A stretch of DNA of 64,000 nucleotides from Niabella aurantiaca DSM 17617. GTDB taxonomy: Bacteria; Bacteroidota; Bacteroidia; Chitinophagales; Chitinophagaceae. Location: the NCBI RefSeq assembly GCF_000374125.1, contig NZ_KB893625.1, positions 1,075,840 to 1,139,839 on the forward strand, in the 5' to 3' direction. Positions 25,132 to 34,384 of the stretch are shown piece after piece. Below the pieces are notes generated by a model, which searched no databases, was not told the DNA's origin, and worked only from the letters and a program-made list of their open reading frames with translations. How positions within the stretch are numbered: the first letter of the stretch is position 1; every line of letters begins with the position of its first letter. The position numbers and the translations under genes are program-made.

Positions 25132-26430
25132 TTATTTAATATTTGATATTCCTTCCTCTACCTCCGCCAGGTAATAGTTTTTCTTTCCTTTTTGTAGCAG
25201 GATATAGCGGTTGTGCAGCAGGTGAGCGCCGGTTACCAGCAGCTGCGCATCGCTCACTTTTTCGCGGTTCAAGCTGATGCCTCCGCCCTGGATCAGCTTC
25301 CGGGCTTCGCCTTTGCTGGAAGCCACGCCTGTTTCTGCCAGGAGGGAAACAATATCCATGCCCGCCTCCAATGCAGTCCCGGGGATACCGGCTTTTACAA
25401 CGCCTTCCAGGCCTTCGAGGTCTTCGATGCTCATTTCAGATGCCGGCTTGTTTTGATTGGCAAACAACTTTTCCGTAGTGGCAACGGCTTTTTCATATTC
25501 CGGTATTCCATGTACAAAGCAGGTAATCTCCCTGGCCAGCGCTTTTTGAAGGAGGCGATCAGCAGGATTTTGCTGATGCCCGCTGATCAGCTCCTTAATG
25601 GCAGGCTCTTCGAGGAACGTGAATATCTTTATCCAGGATGCCGCATCTTCATCGCTGGTGTTGAGCCAGAACTGGTAGAACTGGTACGGCGTCGTCTTTT
25701 CCGGGTCCAGCCATACGTTGCCTTTTTCGGTTTTCCCAAACTTGGTGCCATCGGCCTTCCGGATCAGCGGACAGGTAAAGGCAAAGGCCTCCTTACCCGC
25801 CTTGCGGCGGATGAACTCGGTGCCGGTGGTAATGTTTCCCCACTGGTCGCTGCCCCCCATCTGCAGTTTTACGTCAGCCGTGGTATATAAATGATAAAAA
25901 TCGTAGCCCTGCATCAGCTGATAAGCAAATTCGGTATAGCTGATGCCCACTTCGCCCTCAAAGCGTTTCTTTACGCTGTCCTTCGCCATCATGTAGTTCA
26001 CCGTAATATGCTTTCCGGCATCTCTCAGGAACTCCAGGAAACGGATGTCTTTAAACCAGTCGTAGTTATTTACCATGACGGCGGCATTGGGGTTCGAAGG
26101 AGAGAAATCAAGGTATTTTTCCAGCTGATGCCGGATCCCCGCAACATTTGCTGCCAGTGTTTCCTCGTTGAGCAGGTTCCTTTCCTCACTTTTGCCGCTG
26201 GGGTCGCCGATCATACCGGTGGCGCCTCCAACGAGGGCTACCGGACGGTGTCCGGCTCTTTGGAGATGCACCAATAACAGAATAGGCACCAGGCTTCCGA
26301 TATGCAGGCTGGTGGCAGTAGGGTCAAACCCGATATAGCCGGTGGTCATTTCCTTTTCCAGTTGTGCTTCGGTGCCCGGTATGATGTCCTGGATCATGCC
26401 CCTCCATCTCAATTCTGATATTATGCTCAT
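25132..26430 (-). CDS. tyrS: Tyrosyl-tRNA synthetase
   Basis: A 432-residue class I synthetase that charges tRNA-Tyr. GFDPTATSLHIGSLVPI has the HIGH-like HIGS motif, LMQGYDFYHLYTTADVKLQMGGSDQWGNI the tyrosine pocket and binding loop, and TKFGKTEKGN the KMSKS-like loop; the C-terminal 70 residues form the S4 RNA-binding domain (SKGEARKLIQGGGISLN). The frame runs 14 codons further upstream, but that stretch contains a -7 element, so the Met at 26430 is preferred. Confidence 0.97.
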   Translation of the reverse strand: MSIISELRWRGMIQDIIPGTEAQLEKEMTTGYIGFDPTATSLHIGSLVPILLLVHLQRAGHRPVALVGGATGMIGDPSGKSEERNLLNEETLAANVAGIRHQLEKYLDFSPSNPNAAVMVNNYDWFKDIRFLEFLRDAGKHITVNYMMAKDSVKKRFEGEVGISYTEFAYQLMQGYDFYHLYTTADVKLQMGGSDQWGNITTGTEFIRRKAGKEAFAFTCPLIRKADGTKFGKTEKGNVWLDPEKTTPYQFYQFWLNTSDEDAASWIKIFTFLEEPAIKELISGHQQNPADRLLQKALAREITCFVHGIPEYEKAVATTEKLFANQNKPASEMSIEDLEGLEGVVKAGIPGTALEAGMDIVSLLAETGVASSKGEARKLIQGGGISLNREKVSDAQLLVTGAHLLHNRYILLQKGKKNYYLAEVEEGISNIK

Positions 26431-26458
26431 AATTCTATAGCTCTTTAATAATGAGGTG

Positions 26459-26466
26459 CAAAGGTA
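26459..26466 (-). promoter_or_regulatory. -7 element of tyrS
   Basis: Reads TACCTTTG on the minus strand, 28 bases before the tyrS start; a perfect TAnnTTTG. The -33 TTG is not evident. Confidence 0.5.
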
Positions 26467-26548
26467 GGCCATCCGTGCTATAAGAGCGAATGTTGGGGTA
26501 TGGTTTTAGATACTTGGGCGAATAAATGACAGAACTGATCTAAAAAGC

Positions 26549-26556
26549 TATGTTTG
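26549..26556 (+). promoter_or_regulatory. Possible -7 element of the PorV/PorU2 operon
   Basis: TATGTTTG fits TAnnTTTG, 78 bases before ATG 26635. No TTG lies at the expected distance upstream; a weaker TAATTTCG is at about 26571. Confidence 0.35.
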
Positions 26557-26634
26557 TAAATGCTTTATGCCTAATTTCGTTGAGAATAATTGTACTTATC
26601 GGAAAATTGTAGACCCTAAACTTAATCTGATAGA

Positions 26635-27744
26635 ATGAAAGCATTGAGATCATGCTTTTTACTGCTGTTTTTACTGGTCGCCCTCGTTTCAGGAGCCCAG
26701 TTTCGGAAGTATTCCAATGAATTCCTGAATATTGGCGCGGGTGCACGGGGGTTGGGTATGGGAAGTGCCCAGGTAGCCAGTGTTACTGACGGAACCGCCG
26801 GGTACTGGAACCCTGCCGGGCTGGTAAATGTTCAGGAGAACGTTCAGGTGAACCTGATGCATGCCGAATATTTTGCAGGTATCGGTAAATACGATTACCT
26901 GAATGTAACATTGCCTACAACCAGCTCCAAACGGACATTGGGGATCACGGCATTGCGCTTTGCCGTAGATGATATCATGAATACCCTGTTCCTGGTGGAA
27001 CCGGACGGGTCACTGAACTATAACAATATTAAGTCTTTTTCATCGGCAGATTACGGGTTCCTGTTGTCCTATGCACAGAACCTCAAACAGACGGAAAAGA
27101 AAAACATCAATTTTGGCGTAAATGCCAAAGTGATCCATCGCAGCGTTGGGAGTTTTGCCAAGGCCTGGGGATTTGGCCTGGATGCAGGGTTGCAGATCAT
27201 GCAGGATAAATGGCGGTTCGGCATCGTAGGCCGGGATATCACCACTACGTTCAATAGCTGGGCCTTTAATTTTACAGAGGAGGAAAAAGAAGCTTTATAT
27301 CTTGCCCGGAATGAGATCCCTGTAAAATCTACCGAAATGACGTCCCCGCGCCTGATCCTGGGTGGTGCCCGTGTGTTTCCGGTCGGTAAAAGATCCGGGG
27401 TATTAGCCGAGGCGAATCTCGACCTCACTTTTGATGGAAGAAGGAATACGGTGGTCAGTGGCGATCCTGTGAGCGTCGATCCCAAACTGGGGCTGGAATA
27501 CAATTATAAGGATGTGGTCTTTATACGGGGTGGGGTCAATAATTTTCAGAAAGGGCTTGCCGACGGTGATACCCTGAACCAGAAAAAGGTATGGATCTTT
27601 CAGCCAAGCGTGGGGGTGGGTTTCCGCATCCAGTCGCTCATGATCGATTACGCATTTACCAACCTGGCAAACCAGTCGAACCCGCTGTTTACGCATGTTT
27701 TCTCCCTTAAAATGGATTTCCGGAGGAAACGAAACGATAATTAA
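26635..27744 (+). CDS. PorV/PorQ family outer-membrane protein
   Basis: A 369-residue beta-barrel of the FadL/UPF0164-like family used in type IX secretion. A signal peptide (SCFLLLFLLVALVSGAQ) is followed by FLNIGAGARGLGMGSAQVASVTDGTAGYWNPAGL, the family hallmark. PorV proteins shuttle cargo from the type IX translocon to the PorU sortase; PorQ helps hold the attachment machinery. The next gene, 12 bases on, is a PorU2-like peptidase, which fits. Whether this is the main PorV or a dedicated paralogue cannot be said; the operon partner suggests dedicated. Confidence 0.87.
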   Translation: MKALRSCFLLLFLLVALVSGAQFRKYSNEFLNIGAGARGLGMGSAQVASVTDGTAGYWNPAGLVNVQENVQVNLMHAEYFAGIGKYDYLNVTLPTTSSKRTLGITALRFAVDDIMNTLFLVEPDGSLNYNNIKSFSSADYGFLLSYAQNLKQTEKKNINFGVNAKVIHRSVGSFAKAWGFGLDAGLQIMQDKWRFGIVGRDITTTFNSWAFNFTEEEKEALYLARNEIPVKSTEMTSPRLILGGARVFPVGKRSGVLAEANLDLTFDGRRNTVVSGDPVSVDPKLGLEYNYKDVVFIRGGVNNFQKGLADGDTLNQKKVWIFQPSVGVGFRIQSLMIDYAFTNLANQSNPLFTHVFSLKMDFRRKRNDN

Positions 27745-27756
27745 TACGTGGCGAGA

Positions 27757-30700
27757 ATGAAAAAACTGCTTACGATAGCACTATTGATCTTTTCCGTGGC
27801 AGCGGGCGCGCAACAGTTCGGCAACGAATGGATCGATTACAATAAAACGTATTATAAATTCAAAATAGCGGCAAACGGTTTGTACCGTATTCCGTCTGCA
27901 GCACTGGCCGCCGTTAACCTGGGCGGGGTGGATGCATCCCATTTTCAGTTATGGCATAATGGAGAAGAAATACCTGTTTATACATCGGTGGCCTCAGGCG
28001 CGCTGGGCTCCGGGGGCTATATCGAATTTTGGGGGCAGAAGAACGATGGAAAGGCCGACAATATATTGTACCGGATGCCCGATCAGCAGCTTTCGGATGC
28101 CAAAAGCCTGTTTACCGATTCTGCGGCCTATTTTTTAACCGTGAACCCGGCAGGTGGCAACAGGCGACTCATAAACACGCCCAACACGCTGCCGGTAGGT
28201 GCAACGCCCGAGCCCTATTTTATGTACCGGGCGGATACGGGTTTTAGCGAGCAGATTCACCTGGGTAAGGCCGAAGGCTCAGGGCTGGGTACCTTATATG
28301 TGGCCTCCATCGAAGAAGGCGAAGGCTGGACTTCTGCAGACATAAACGAAGGACAATCCAAAACGTTCCAGCAGCATCTTTATGCCTATACCGGTGCAGG
28401 TGCGCCGGCGGTGACGATCCAGATGAACGTGGTGGGCGCCAATATTGCAACAAAGAAAGCGCAGTTAACGGTGAACGGAACCCTGGTCTTTGACCAGTCC
28501 CTGTTTAATTTCGGATACTCAAAACTGTCAAAAACGCTGCCGGCCGGCATTCTCTCCGGGGGGGCTGAAGCTTTTTCAGTAACCGATGTAGCTACGGTTC
28601 CCAGCCGGATCCGGCTGGCCTCGCTGGCGGTGACGTATGCGCGGAAGTTTGATTTTGGCGGCGCCGCAAATTTCGCATTCAGCCTGCCCGCCCGCGGCTC
28701 GGGGTATTACCTGGAGATCTCCAATTTCAGTTTTTCCGGAGGTGCCCCCGTTTTATACGACCGGGCCAATGGCCGGCGCTATACAGTTGATGATTCCAAC
28801 CCCACACTTTTAAAGGTATTTTTACCGGCCACTACCCAGGCTCAGGAGCTGGTACTGGTAAGCCGGGCTCCGGCAAATATGCGACAGGTGCCGGCACTGG
28901 AGCCCCGCACTTTTGTTAATTACAATGCTGCGCAGAACCAGGGAGATTACCTGATGATCACGAACCGCGCCCTGCTGTCCGGCAGCAACGGATCCCAGCC
29001 GGTAAACGATTATCGCAGCTATCGTGCTTCGGCTGCCGGTGGCGGATATAATGCGAAGATCTATCTTGTAGACCAGCTGGCAGATCAGTTTGCCTATGGC
29101 ATCGATTACCACCCCTCATTGGTACGGAACTTTTTGAGATTCGCCCGGACCAGGTTCTCATCACAGCCCAGGCAGGTATTTTTGATCGGGAAGGGGGTTT
29201 CCTATGTGTCGTCAAGACTCTATCCATCATATGAGCTGGCCCCGCAACTGGCACAGCTCAACCTGGTTCCCACCTTTGGGTACCCTTCATCAGATGTGCT
29301 GCTGGCCGCCGAGGGAAGCAGCTCCCAACCGCTCACGCCCATCGGGCGGCTGTCCGTGGTTAACGGCAACGAGGTTGCGGTGTACCTGGAGAAGGTAAAA
29401 CAGTACGAACAGCAACTGGCAACAACTTCTCCGGGCATCAGTGAAAGCGCATGGAAAAAAACGGCCATCCATATCGTTGGTGCCAATGATCAGGCTACAC
29501 AGGACCTCCTGGAAGGCGATCTCCGACAACATCAAAAGATCATCGAGGGCGGGTTTTCCGGCGCTGTCGTAGAAACCTTTGTAAAGAACAGCTCCAATGT
29601 GTTGCAACAGCAGGTTTCCGAGCGGCTGGCCAGTCACATAAATTCCGGGGCAAACCTGCTTACCTATTTTGGCCATTCCTCGGCAACATCGCTTGGGTTT
29701 AATATGGAAGATCCGGGTAACTATTCCAATGCCGGAAAGTACCCGCTATTCAATATGATGGGGTGCAATGTAGGGGATATCTTTGGCTACACGCCGTCGC
29801 GGCTTTCCGATATTGAGACGGTTTCCGAAAAATATGTTTTGGCGAAGGACAGGGGATGCATCGGCATGATGGCCGGCACCAGCGTGGGCTATATTTCTAC
29901 GTTGGATGTGTACAATACGCAGCTCTATTCTATTTTGTCGGGAAGAGATTACGGCAAAACGATCGGAGAATTGATGACCAATACGATCGCGGAAGTGTAC
30001 AAACGGCCGGAAGGCGAGAGTGCCTTGCTGCAGCGGGCTCAGTGCGAAGAATACACGCTCAACGGCGATCCGGCGATCCGCTTGTATCAGCCTGATAAGC
30101 CGGATTATGCCATTGAGGACGCTTCCGTGAGCATTGCACCAAACTTTATTTCGGTGGCCGAAACAAATTTTGCAGTTAAGGTAAACATCAATAATCTGGG
30201 GAAAGCGGTAAATGAAAAAGTAGTGGTTGAGCTCAAAAGAACATTCCCGGATCAGTCTGTGAAGGTTTTCAGAAAAGATACGCTGGACCCCGTCCGGTAT
30301 CTGGATTCCTTAAATTACTCGTTGCCGATAGATCCCGTTAAGGACAAGGGGCAGAACAGGATCACGATCACCATTGACCCGGAAAACACAATTGAAGAGC
30401 TCAATGAGGGGAACAACAGTACCGTAAAAGATGTGTTCATCTTTGAAGATGAAATCCGCCCCGTTTATCCATATACCTATGCGATCGTGAATCAACCCAA
30501 CGTAACGCTGGCGGCTTCCACGGCGAACCCGCTTGCTACCACGCGCACCTATCTGATGGAGATGGATACAACGGCCTTATTCAGCTCCCCCTTTAAAATA
30601 GCACGCACTCAGGTTTCATCCGGCGGAGTAGTGGAATTTACTCCGGGAGCAAGCTTAAAGAACAACACGGTATATTTCTGGCGGGTGGCCAGCAAGCCGG

Positions 30701-32805
30701 ACAACGGTGAGCAGCCCCACTGGAATACCGCTTCATTTATTTATATACAGGGCGACCAGGTTGGGTTTAACCAGTCGCATGTACATCAGCTGCTGGACAA
30801 TACTTTTGACCGGATGAGCATTGATTCTGCCACCCGTAAAACAAATTTCAGGGAGGTAAAGCACGAGCTCGTGATCAAGGCCGCAGTATTTCCCACAGCC
30901 GGCGCAACCGCCAGTGATAATGCGGTTACGGTTGATGGCCGGGATTATATACGCAGTGTTTGCGGCGTATCCGGGATTATCTTCAATGTATTCGAGCCCA
31001 ACAGCATGACGCCCTGGGTAAATGCCGAGGCAGGGCAGCCGGGGCGGTTTGGCAGCGATCCCGTATGTGGCGATAACCGGAAATGGAACTTCCAGTACAA
31101 TATACTGGATGCCAACAAGCGAAAAAGTGCAGCCCAGTTCCTGGATTCGATCCCCGATGGCTATGTGGTGGTGTTCAGGAATATTTCAGGAGATGACTCA
31201 TCTTCCAATACCTATGCCGATACCTGGAAAAATGATGCTGCAGCTTTTGGTGAAGGGAATACGATTTACCACAAATTAAAAGCCCAGGGCTTCGCAACGA
31301 TCGATTCATTTTACCGGCCACGTGCATTTATTTTCACATATAAAAAGAACGACCCGTCCTTTACCCCGGCAACCACCTTTAGCGAGGGGATCTCCGATAA
31401 GATCGAACAGAAGGTCAATCCTTACGGGCCGGATTCGCTGGGCTATATGACCAGCCCTGTATTCGGCCCTGCCAAAGCATGGAAAAAATTGCAATGGAAC
31501 GGCAATGAACTGGAGTCCGGCAGCGACATCCCTGCCATTACACTGACCGGCGTGAGTGAGAACGGGTCAGAAACACCGCTTCAGAACCTGGATCTGGCCA
31601 AACAGGAGGTAGACCTGTCTTCGATCAACGCCGTACAATTCCCCTACCTGAAGCTAAGCCTGGAAAATAAAGATGCCGTTTCCTATACCCCGTACCAATT
31701 CCGGTACTGGCGGCTGTTTTATACGCCGGGGCCGGAGGGGGCCATAGCTCCGAACCTGTATCTTTCTGTAAAGGATACGATCGATGCCGGGGAACCTTTA
31801 AATGTAGGTGTGGTATTTAAAAATGTAAGCGCGTTTAATTTCGACAGTATCAAGGTAAAGCTATCGATCCGGAATCAGAATAACGCAGAAACGCTGGTGG
31901 CGGTGCCCGATCAAAAAGCGCTTGTGGCCGGCGATACCATTAAATTAACGGTTCCGGTAAATCTGAAACAATTACCCGGAAAGAACACGCTTTTTGTTGA
32001 ATTCAACCCGGTTGGCGCCCAGCCGGAACAATATCATTTTAATAATTTCCTGTACAAAGAGTTTCTTGTACGCGGAGATACGACCAGTCCCTATATGGAC
32101 GTAACTTTTGACGGGATCCATATTTTGAATCGGGACATTGTTTCCGCCAAACCGGATATTCTGGTAAAGCTGACGGATGACGCCAAATGGCTGCTGCTGG
32201 ATAACCCTGACCTGATCCGTGTACAATTGATCAACAAGAACCGGAATATTACCTATAATTATAAAGTGGGTACGGATACCCTTAAGTTTACCCCGCCATC
32301 CAATGGCGATGAGAATGCCGCCACGATGAATTTCAGGCCGCATATGGAAGACGGCGACTATGAGCTGCTGGTTTCTGCAAAGGATCAGAGCGGGAATGAA
32401 GCAGGCCAGGTGCAGTACCGGGTAGGATTCCAGGTGATCAACAAGCCCATGATCTCCAATATGCTCAATTATCCCAACCCGTTTACTACGGCTACCGCCT
32501 TTGTTTTTACGCTGACGGGGTCCGAAGTGCCTCAGAACCTGCGGATCCAGATCCTGACGATCACCGGTAAGATCGTAAGAGAGATCACCAGCCAGGAGCT
32601 GGGCCCGTTGCGCATTGGAAGGAATATTACAGAGTACCGGTGGGATGGTACCGATCAATATGGACAAAAGCTGGCCAACGGCGTGTACCTCTATCGTGTG
32701 ATCACCAATCTGCATGGGAAATCGCTGGATAAATACAGGGCAAAGGACGACAATACGGATAAGTATTTCAATAAAGGCTACGGCAAAATGTATTTAATGA
32801 GGTAA
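27757..32805 (+). CDS. PorU2-like type IX secretion sortase (C25 peptidase family)
   Basis: A 1682-residue secreted protein with a signal peptide (KKLLTIALLIFSVAAGAQ). The C25 gingipain-type domain spans about 390-790; the catalytic pair is His640 (TYFGHSSATS) and Cys670 (MGCNVG), and NGDPAIRLY is the usual end of that domain. CARDB-like Ig domains (about 800-880 and 1360-1450) follow. The C-terminus (NYPNPFTTATAF ... RWDGTDQYGQKLANGVYLYRV) is a type A-like sorting domain. PorU sortases cut the sorting domain from cargo and join it to anionic LPS; PorU2 is the long variant of Bacteroidota. GTG 27748 is an alternative start. It precedes a micro-protein by 5 bases. Confidence 0.88.
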   Translation: MKKLLTIALLIFSVAAGAQQFGNEWIDYNKTYYKFKIAANGLYRIPSAALAAVNLGGVDASHFQLWHNGEEIPVYTSVASGALGSGGYIEFWGQKNDGKADNILYRMPDQQLSDAKSLFTDSAAYFLTVNPAGGNRRLINTPNTLPVGATPEPYFMYRADTGFSEQIHLGKAEGSGLGTLYVASIEEGEGWTSADINEGQSKTFQQHLYAYTGAGAPAVTIQMNVVGANIATKKAQLTVNGTLVFDQSLFNFGYSKLSKTLPAGILSGGAEAFSVTDVATVPSRIRLASLAVTYARKFDFGGAANFAFSLPARGSGYYLEISNFSFSGGAPVLYDRANGRRYTVDDSNPTLLKVFLPATTQAQELVLVSRAPANMRQVPALEPRTFVNYNAAQNQGDYLMITNRALLSGSNGSQPVNDYRSYRASAAGGGYNAKIYLVDQLADQFAYGIDYHPSLVRNFLRFARTRFSSQPRQVFLIGKGVSYVSSRLYPSYELAPQLAQLNLVPTFGYPSSDVLLAAEGSSSQPLTPIGRLSVVNGNEVAVYLEKVKQYEQQLATTSPGISESAWKKTAIHIVGANDQATQDLLEGDLRQHQKIIEGGFSGAVVETFVKNSSNVLQQQVSERLASHINSGANLLTYFGHSSATSLGFNMEDPGNYSNAGKYPLFNMMGCNVGDIFGYTPSRLSDIETVSEKYVLAKDRGCIGMMAGTSVGYISTLDVYNTQLYSILSGRDYGKTIGELMTNTIAEVYKRPEGESALLQRAQCEEYTLNGDPAIRLYQPDKPDYAIEDASVSIAPNFISVAETNFAVKVNINNLGKAVNEKVVVELKRTFPDQSVKVFRKDTLDPVRYLDSLNYSLPIDPVKDKGQNRITITIDPENTIEELNEGNNSTVKDVFIFEDEIRPVYPYTYAIVNQPNVTLAASTANPLATTRTYLMEMDTTALFSSPFKIARTQVSSGGVVEFTPGASLKNNTVYFWRVASKPDNGEQPHWNTASFIYIQGDQVGFNQSHVHQLLDNTFDRMSIDSATRKTNFREVKHELVIKAAVFPTAGATASDNAVTVDGRDYIRSVCGVSGIIFNVFEPNSMTPWVNAEAGQPGRFGSDPVCGDNRKWNFQYNILDANKRKSAAQFLDSIPDGYVVVFRNISGDDSSSNTYADTWKNDAAAFGEGNTIYHKLKAQGFATIDSFYRPRAFIFTYKKNDPSFTPATTFSEGISDKIEQKVNPYGPDSLGYMTSPVFGPAKAWKKLQWNGNELESGSDIPAITLTGVSENGSETPLQNLDLAKQEVDLSSINAVQFPYLKLSLENKDAVSYTPYQFRYWRLFYTPGPEGAIAPNLYLSVKDTIDAGEPLNVGVVFKNVSAFNFDSIKVKLSIRNQNNAETLVAVPDQKALVAGDTIKLTVPVNLKQLPGKNTLFVEFNPVGAQPEQYHFNNFLYKEFLVRGDTTSPYMDVTFDGIHILNRDIVSAKPDILVKLTDDAKWLLLDNPDLIRVQLINKNRNITYNYKVGTDTLKFTPPSNGDENAATMNFRPHMEDGDYELLVSAKDQSGNEAGQVQYRVGFQVINKPMISNMLNYPNPFTTATAFVFTLTGSEVPQNLRIQILTITGKIVREITSQELGPLRIGRNITEYRWDGTDQYGQKLANGVYLYRVITNLHGKSLDKYRAKDDNTDKYFNKGYGKMYLMR

Positions 32806-32810
32806 GCAAC

Positions 32811-32978
32811 ATGGATAATAGTTTTCTTTATATCGATCCCGGAAGTGGCAGTTATCTTGTGCAAATGATCGTTGCAGCAGTTTTAAGCGGATTGTTTTTC
32901 TTTAAGGATATTTGGCAACGGGTCAAAAGCATCTTTACAAAGAAAGATAGTAAGAATGAAAATGAAAGTGATCAATAA
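32811..32978 (+). CDS. 55-residue membrane micro-protein with IDPGSGS motif
   Basis: This short gene encodes MDNSFLYIDPGSGSYLVQMI, then a single membrane helix (VAAVLSGLFFFKDIW) and a charged tail. Its ATG lies 5 bases after the PorU2-like stop and its stop 17 bases before the next ATG, so it is translated as part of the operon. I recall similar tiny proteins with YIDPGTGS plus one helix in many bacteria, often beside sulfatase-type membrane enzymes; no function is known to me. The two Asp-Pro-Gly / Ser turns before the helix could form a membrane-surface binding site. Confidence 0.72.
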   Translation: MDNSFLYIDPGSGSYLVQMIVAAVLSGLFFFKDIWQRVKSIFTKKDSKNENESDQ

Positions 32979-32995
32979 CCCGCAGGTGACATACT

Positions 32996-34384
32996 ATGCT
33001 TGAGCTTCAAAGGGTGCCCGCTTCCTACCGGGATAGCAGCGGATTTGTTTTTGTCCACAATAATAATTATTACAGGTATCTCTCTCCTGAGTATATGGAT
33101 ACGTACCGCTTCTTTATGGAAAGCGGGTTGTATGGAACCCTGGTTCAAAAAGGGCTTTTAATAGAGCATGAGGAGGCAGACGAAATATTCCGTGAAAGGG
33201 CGCTGCCTGGAAGGTTTTTGCGCCCCAGGCAGTTAACAGTGATAACGTACCCTTATGAGTGGAGTTTTGATATGTGGAAGGATGCAGCGCTGCGCACTCT
33301 GGAAACAGCGATGGAAGCATTAAAAAAAGGAATGCTATTAAAGGACGCGACCCCTTTTAATATCCAGTTTGACAAGGGAAAACCTGTTTTTATAGATACG
33401 CTTTCCTTTGAAAGATACACGCCGGGTACTCCCTGGGTTGCTTACAGGCAGTATTGCGAAGGATTTTTAGCTCCCTTATTGATAATGAAGTATGTGGCCC
33501 CGGAGCTTGGTAAATTGTTTCAGCTGTACCCGGACGGGATCCCTTTAAGCCTGGTGAGGAAAATGCTACCCCGGAAGGCCTTTTGGAATCTTCATACCTA
33601 CTTGCATATTTGGTTGCAAAGCAAGATCAGTACAAAATACAAAGGCGGACCAGGCAGGGAGGAAAATATGTCTGAGGGCCGGCTGCTGACATTATTGAAT
33701 GGATTGAAACAATACACGGCATCTCTTAACCGGAAGCGGGAGGAAGGAGCGTCTGCCTGGCGACGTTATTACGATGATTGTCATACAGAGGAGTATTATA
33801 GCTATAAAAAAGAACGGGTGCTGCAGACGCTGCAGTCATTAAAACCATCCTCTCTGTTGGATCTCGGATGTAATACAGGACAGTTCAGCCTGCTCCTGCA
33901 AGAGCAGGATTGCAGGATCATTGCATTGGATGCAGATCATTCCTGTGTCAATGACCTGTACCGGCGTATTCAACAGCATCAGATAAGGAATATTACGCCT
34001 GTTTTGAGCGCGATCAACCATCCCACGCCGGCAATCGGGTGGAGTGGTGAAGAGCGCTCCGGCCTTACGGAGCGAATTAAAAGCGACGTTGTCATCGCCC
34101 TGGCGCTGATCCATCATCTGGCTATATCCGGAAACCTGCCTTTTCAAAAGATTGCATCCTGGCTGGCGAAGATCTCGCAACACCTGGTGATCGAATTTGT
34201 TCCCAAAGAGGATGAGAAGGTGAAATTATTATTGCAAAACCGCAGGGACATTTTTGGAGATTATACGGCAGCGGCATTCCTCAGGGAGTTCGAAGCCTAT
34301 TTTACATTGGTGGACAGACATCCGCTTAGAGGCAGTATCCGGGAACTTTTTATTTTTAAAAGACATGACAAAATACCGGGATAA
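32996..34384 (+). CDS. Kinase-like domain fused to SAM-dependent methyltransferase
   Basis: A 462-residue protein in two halves. Residues about 60-160 contain LLKDATPFNIQFDKGKPVFIDTLSF: Asp117, Asn122 and Asp134 are spaced like the catalytic-loop Asp/Asn and the metal-binding Asp of aminoglycoside-phosphotransferase-type kinases, though no clear P-loop or VAIK lysine was found. Residues from about 280 form a methyltransferase: SSLLDLGCNTGQFSLLL (motif I, D289), RIIALDADHSCV (motif II) and DVVIALALIHHL (motif IV). Homologues are generally annotated only as class I methyltransferases. The gene overlaps the next by 20 bases. The substrate is probably a glycan or lipid carrier component (inference from neighbours). 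Confidence 0.72.
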   Translation: MLELQRVPASYRDSSGFVFVHNNNYYRYLSPEYMDTYRFFMESGLYGTLVQKGLLIEHEEADEIFRERALPGRFLRPRQLTVITYPYEWSFDMWKDAALRTLETAMEALKKGMLLKDATPFNIQFDKGKPVFIDTLSFERYTPGTPWVAYRQYCEGFLAPLLIMKYVAPELGKLFQLYPDGIPLSLVRKMLPRKAFWNLHTYLHIWLQSKISTKYKGGPGREENMSEGRLLTLLNGLKQYTASLNRKREEGASAWRRYYDDCHTEEYYSYKKERVLQTLQSLKPSSLLDLGCNTGQFSLLLQEQDCRIIALDADHSCVNDLYRRIQQHQIRNITPVLSAINHPTPAIGWSGEERSGLTERIKSDVVIALALIHHLAISGNLPFQKIASWLAKISQHLVIEFVPKEDEKVKLLLQNRRDIFGDYTAAAFLREFEAYFTLVDRHPLRGSIRELFIFKRHDKIPG

